A DNA stretch of 6,713 nt from assembly GCA_030378125.1 (NCBI GenBank), contig JAUCGN010000051.1:3631-10343 (forward strand). Direction: 5' to 3'. The DNA is from Thiotrichales bacterium HSG1. Its GTDB lineage: Bacteria; Pseudomonadota; Gammaproteobacteria; Beggiatoales; Beggiatoaceae. Under the pieces are notes generated by a model that was given only the letters and a program-made list of their open reading frames with translations, made no database searches and was not told the DNA's origin. This document shows positions 4,125-6,713 of this stretch, piece after piece. Numbering within the stretch: position 1 is the stretch's first letter; every line of letters begins with the position of its first letter. Made by a program: the position numbers and the translations under genes.

Positions 4125-6713
4125 GGAATACCTATCATATTTTCTAAATTTTTCAAAACTTTATCTTCTATTGGATTAACTTCAAACGGCATCATTCCAG
4201 CATCAGACAAATGGCTCCAAATACTTTGCCACACATTCTTTAAAATCCGTAACTTATGTTGATAATCCAAAGTTTTAAAATAAACAATATAACCAACTGT
4301 CCATTTATCAACCTCTTGCACTAACATCTCCTCTAACCAAATAATAGGTTTAGTATCTTTTAAAACATCTTGCTCTACCGCAAATATAGCCTCAATTAAA
4401 ACCTGTTCCACAGCTTTTGGATTATGTTTAGCATGAACATAAACCTCATACATTAACCAATAACCTTTGTCTGGATGACTAAAATTACGAATATTAGAAC
4501 TTGAAACAATACTATTAGGAATACTCAAAATATGACCAGTTCTTGTCTCAATCTTAGTAACCCGCCAGTTCATATCAACAACTTTTCCATCTTCATAATT
4601 CTCTACCTTAATCCAATCACCAATATGGAATGAATCTTCTATACTTAATGCAATCCCAGCAAAAATATTAGATAAATCAACTTGTACTGCTAAACCAAGT
4701 AAAATTGTTACCACACCACCAGTAGCCAATGCACTAGTAAACTGTTGTTCAAATATAAAACCAATAATTCCAAAACAAGCCAATAAATAAATTATTAAAG
4801 AAGTTATAAAACGAACTAAATTAGGTACTTTACGTTCAGTACTTTCCTCTAAAGGAATCCATAAAAAACGTTCTATCGCAATATTTATCAATATAGCTGT
4901 CATTAACCACCACAATATATTGAACATTTTTATAACAAGTGATTTGTACTGATCCATTGAATCCAATAATAATCTTCCAACTAATACCTCTGCTGATATT
5001 ATTAATAGCAACACAAAAAGGACTTGGAAAAACCACAAATATTTTAAATAATGCACATCTCCATCAAATTTTCTGTAGCTAAGAAAACCTAGCAATATAG
5101 TTACTATGCAACTAGTGACAAAAAATATAAAAGCCATCTTATCTGGTATAATTACTTGATAAGCATAAGCGTTATTGCCAATAGCTATTTCAGTGTTAAA
5201 AGTTGAATATTCGACTGTATTACCATGATCGATATATTTTGGATTGCCAAGAATTTTCTTTTTAATAATTCCTTGAAAAAAATTAAGTTCTTGAATTGGC
5301 CAATTTTTGAAAAAAGAAGTTTTCCTTTGAATTTCCTTGATTTTCTTGAAAATTGCTGGATCATCAGTTACTTCCATACCCAATACATCTACCACATAAA
5401 CAAGATCATTATGATCTAAATTATGATGTCGGAAGTTAATCCCTATAGAATATTTGTTGGTAAAAAACTTTTTTTTGGGGGAATATAGGCTTTCTTTAAA
5501 CTGACCTACAACCTTGTAAAGTTGATAGTTCACCTTACCTGTGGATTCATTACCTGTGGATTCATTACCTATGGATTCGTTACCTGTGGATTCGTTACCT
5601 ATAGATTCGTTAATTATTGGTTTGCCTAATACGATTGGTTCAACTGCATTTAAAAATTTAATTTCATGAGGTTTAATATCACCTTGAAATCGTAGCCATA
5701 AACGAAACTCCATCATATAAGATACAGTAGATTTGCTACCATCAAAATGTGGCTTAAAATCACTTATTTTATCGAACTGTAGACCGGCATAAACAACATT
5801 AGTTTTGTACATACGTTTACCGTCAATCGACAACAGATGATCATTATCAAAATAATCAGGGGCAATTTTCAACTGGGTGAATGCTGAAATTAAACGATTG
5901 GATTTATAAACTCCCATAGACAAAGATTTTAAGGCATTACCATGTTTATCAAAGTAATTTAACCCAGTACTACCAGCAACAGCTTCATCAAATGAGTTGA
6001 ATTTATAACCTATTATTTGCCTAATTTCGTTTCTAATGGTTAATAATGATTTATTATTCACTTTAATTTGCTTCAATGCTTCAACAATTACAATTGCAGC
6101 ATCTAAGGCATAAAATGTACTTCTTAGCGGTGGTTCTTGATAAACTTCTTCGTATATAGAGTTAAATTGTTGAGCATATTTATTGGCCGTGTCGAGGATA
6201 AAAGGAGTGGAAACATAAATGCCATTGGTATAATAACCAGAGTTTCTACGTTCTGGAAAATAATCTTTAAACCCTTCAGTAAATTTTTTATTATCATAAG
6301 CATCAGGAGCCATTAATAAATTTTTAATTCTGGCATCTTTGATCGCTTTAACCAATTTAATCCCAGTATTGGCATTAGTTGCTAAAAAAATTAAACTGGT
6401 ATCTGATGCCGCCTTCAATTCATTAATTATTCTATCAATATCATTATTATCTGATAACAGCCATTTATTTTTAACTTCTAAGCCCAGTTCTATTGATGCC
6501 TGTTCAAACACACTGCCAAGGTAAGAACCATATGGCATTTTAGTTTGAATAATGCTTACTTCAGTTTGATGTAAGATATGTTTAGCATAGTTGGCTAAAA
6601 AATTGGCTTGTAAGTTATCATTAAAAGCAGTACGAAAATACCAGTTGCTATCTTGAGTAACTCGCAAATGAGTTGAAACTGGAGTAATAGCCGGAAGATT
6701 TTGTTTTTTATAG
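4112..6713 (-). CDS. Periplasmic-binding-domain / MscS-family channel fusion, 5' end missing
   Basis: Partial gene: the frame is open to the right edge (866 visible codons, numbered here from 6712), so the TTG at 6667 is not the start. Residues 1-280 match the type I binding fold of branched-chain amino-acid receptors: AITPVST and NWYFRTAFNDNLQ near the visible start, the second lobe ending STFYALDAAIVIVEAL. About 100-130 residues plus a signal peptide should lie outside the window. Residues 295-505 are beta-rich and resemble the ligand domain of pentameric ligand-gated channels (YMMEFRLWLRFQGD; YKVVGQF then KYSIGINF), a remote match. Membrane helices lie near 524-546, 558-582, 592-616, 631-655 and 659-685; five crossings put the sensors in the periplasm and the C-terminus in the cytoplasm. 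The MscS signature is clear: GLAVQVDLSNIFAGIALSIED, IGDWIKV and IPNSIV. Likely role: an ion or osmolyte channel of the inner membrane gated by a bound small molecule; the ligand is unknown. Confidence 0.88.
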   Translation of the reverse strand, partial: YKKQNLPAITPVSTHLRVTQDSNWYFRTAFNDNLQANFLANYAKHILHQTEVSIIQTKMPYGSYLGSVFEQASIELGLEVKNKWLLSDNNDIDRIINELKAASDTSLIFLATNANTGIKLVKAIKDARIKNLLMAPDAYDNKKFTEGFKDYFPERRNSGYYTNGIYVSTPFILDTANKYAQQFNSIYEEVYQEPPLRSTFYALDAAIVIVEALKQIKVNNKSLLTIRNEIRQIIGYKFNSFDEAVAGSTGLNYFDKHGNALKSLSMGVYKSNRLISAFTQLKIAPDYFDNDHLLSIDGKRMYKTNVVYAGLQFDKISDFKPHFDGSKSTVSYMMEFRLWLRFQGDIKPHEIKFLNAVEPIVLGKPIINESIGNESTGNESIGNESTGNESTGKVNYQLYKVVGQFKESLYSPKKKFFTNKYSIGINFRHHNLDHNDLVYVVDVLGMEVTDDPAIFKKIKEIQRKTSFFKNWPIQELNFFQGIIKKKILGNPKYIDHGNTVEYSTFNTEIAIGNNAYAYQVIIPDKMAFIFFVTSCIVTILLGFLSYRKFDGDVHYLKYLWFFQVLFVLLLIISAEVLVGRLLLDSMDQYKSLVIKMFNILWWLMTAILINIAIERFLWIPLEESTERKVPNLVRFITSLIIYLLACFGIIGFIFEQQFTSALATGGVVTILLGLAVQVDLSNIFAGIALSIEDSFHIGDWIKVENYEDGKVVDMNWRVTKIETRTGHILSIPNSIVSSSNIRNFSHPDKGYWLMYEVYVHAKHNPKAVEQVLIEAIFAVEQDVLKDTKPIIWLEEMLVQEVDKWTVGYIVYFKTLDYQHKLRILKNVWQSIWSHLSDAGMMPFEVNPIEDKVLKNLENMIGIPKQK
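5537..5611 (-). repeat. Five 15-bp repeats in the channel gene, encoding NES(T/I)G
   Basis: Five consecutive 15-bp units (consensus ACCTGTGGATTCATT on the plus strand) encode NESIG, NESTG, NESIG, NESTG, NESTG at visible residues 368-392. The two leftmost units are identical and the others differ at one to three bases. The polar, small-residue run interrupts the beta-rich periplasmic domain, probably as a surface loop. Because the unit is a multiple of three, copy-number change by slippage keeps the frame. Confidence 0.95.

Noticed and set aside
6665..6667. TTG start codon of the channel gene
   Set aside because: The frame stays open to the window edge, and the codons upstream (AITPVST) match the conserved interior of periplasmic binding domains, so the true start is outside the window.

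Overview
The window carries two large genes on the minus strand and a non-coding tandem array at its left end. All of it is AT-rich. The likely source is a bacterium with a large, repeat-rich, multi-domain gene set. A filamentous or giant sulfur gammaproteobacterium (Beggiatoaceae/Thiotrichales type) is my best guess, resting on the style of the intergenic GGATTAAAGGATTAACAGG repeat and the type of NACHT protein. That guess is low confidence, and a cyanobacterium or another multicellular bacterium is possible.

Layout, right to left in the direction of transcription. (1) 6713-4112: a channel gene that runs off the right edge and lacks its 5' end. It encodes a type I periplasmic binding (amino-acid-receptor-like) domain, then a beta-rich periplasmic region resembling the ligand-binding domain of pentameric ligand-gated channels, about five membrane helices, and a C-terminal MscS pore and vestibule. 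It reads as a ligand-gated MscS-family channel. A five-copy 15-bp repeat sits in frame in its periplasmic part. (2) 4111-4039: a 73-bp spacer with a small perfect hairpin (TTTGTA-GGGG-TACAAA) just before the next start and a weak candidate promoter. (3) 4038-1000: a complete 1012-residue protein with an N-terminal TIR-like/DUF4062-like domain, a NACHT STAND ATPase core, and a C-terminal HEAT-like solenoid ending in four 34-residue repeats that are nearly identical. This is the architecture of bacterial NLR-like conflict or defence proteins. (4) 999-1: a tandem array with a period of 185-187 bp, continuing past the left edge.

The array is the most unusual part. Each unit consists of an 85-bp segment, carrying a copy of the last ~25 codons and stop of a NACHT gene like the one next door, plus a 100-102-bp imperfect inverted repeat. 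The same kind of inverted repeat directly follows the real NACHT stop codon. Across the five tail copies, all four substitutions I find fall at third codon positions and are synonymous, although the copies have no visible start or gene body. In the copy nearest the gene, the non-Watson-Crick pairs of the inverted repeat include three G.U wobbles if read as plus-strand RNA, which become A.C mismatches in minus-strand RNA.

How the parts work together is inferred. The NACHT protein would sense a trigger through its repeat solenoid and activate its TIR-like effector. The channel gene lies upstream in the same orientation, but nothing in the sequence proves a joint function. The array may be a relic of repeated 3'-end duplication in a NACHT gene family, or a reservoir of tail sequences.
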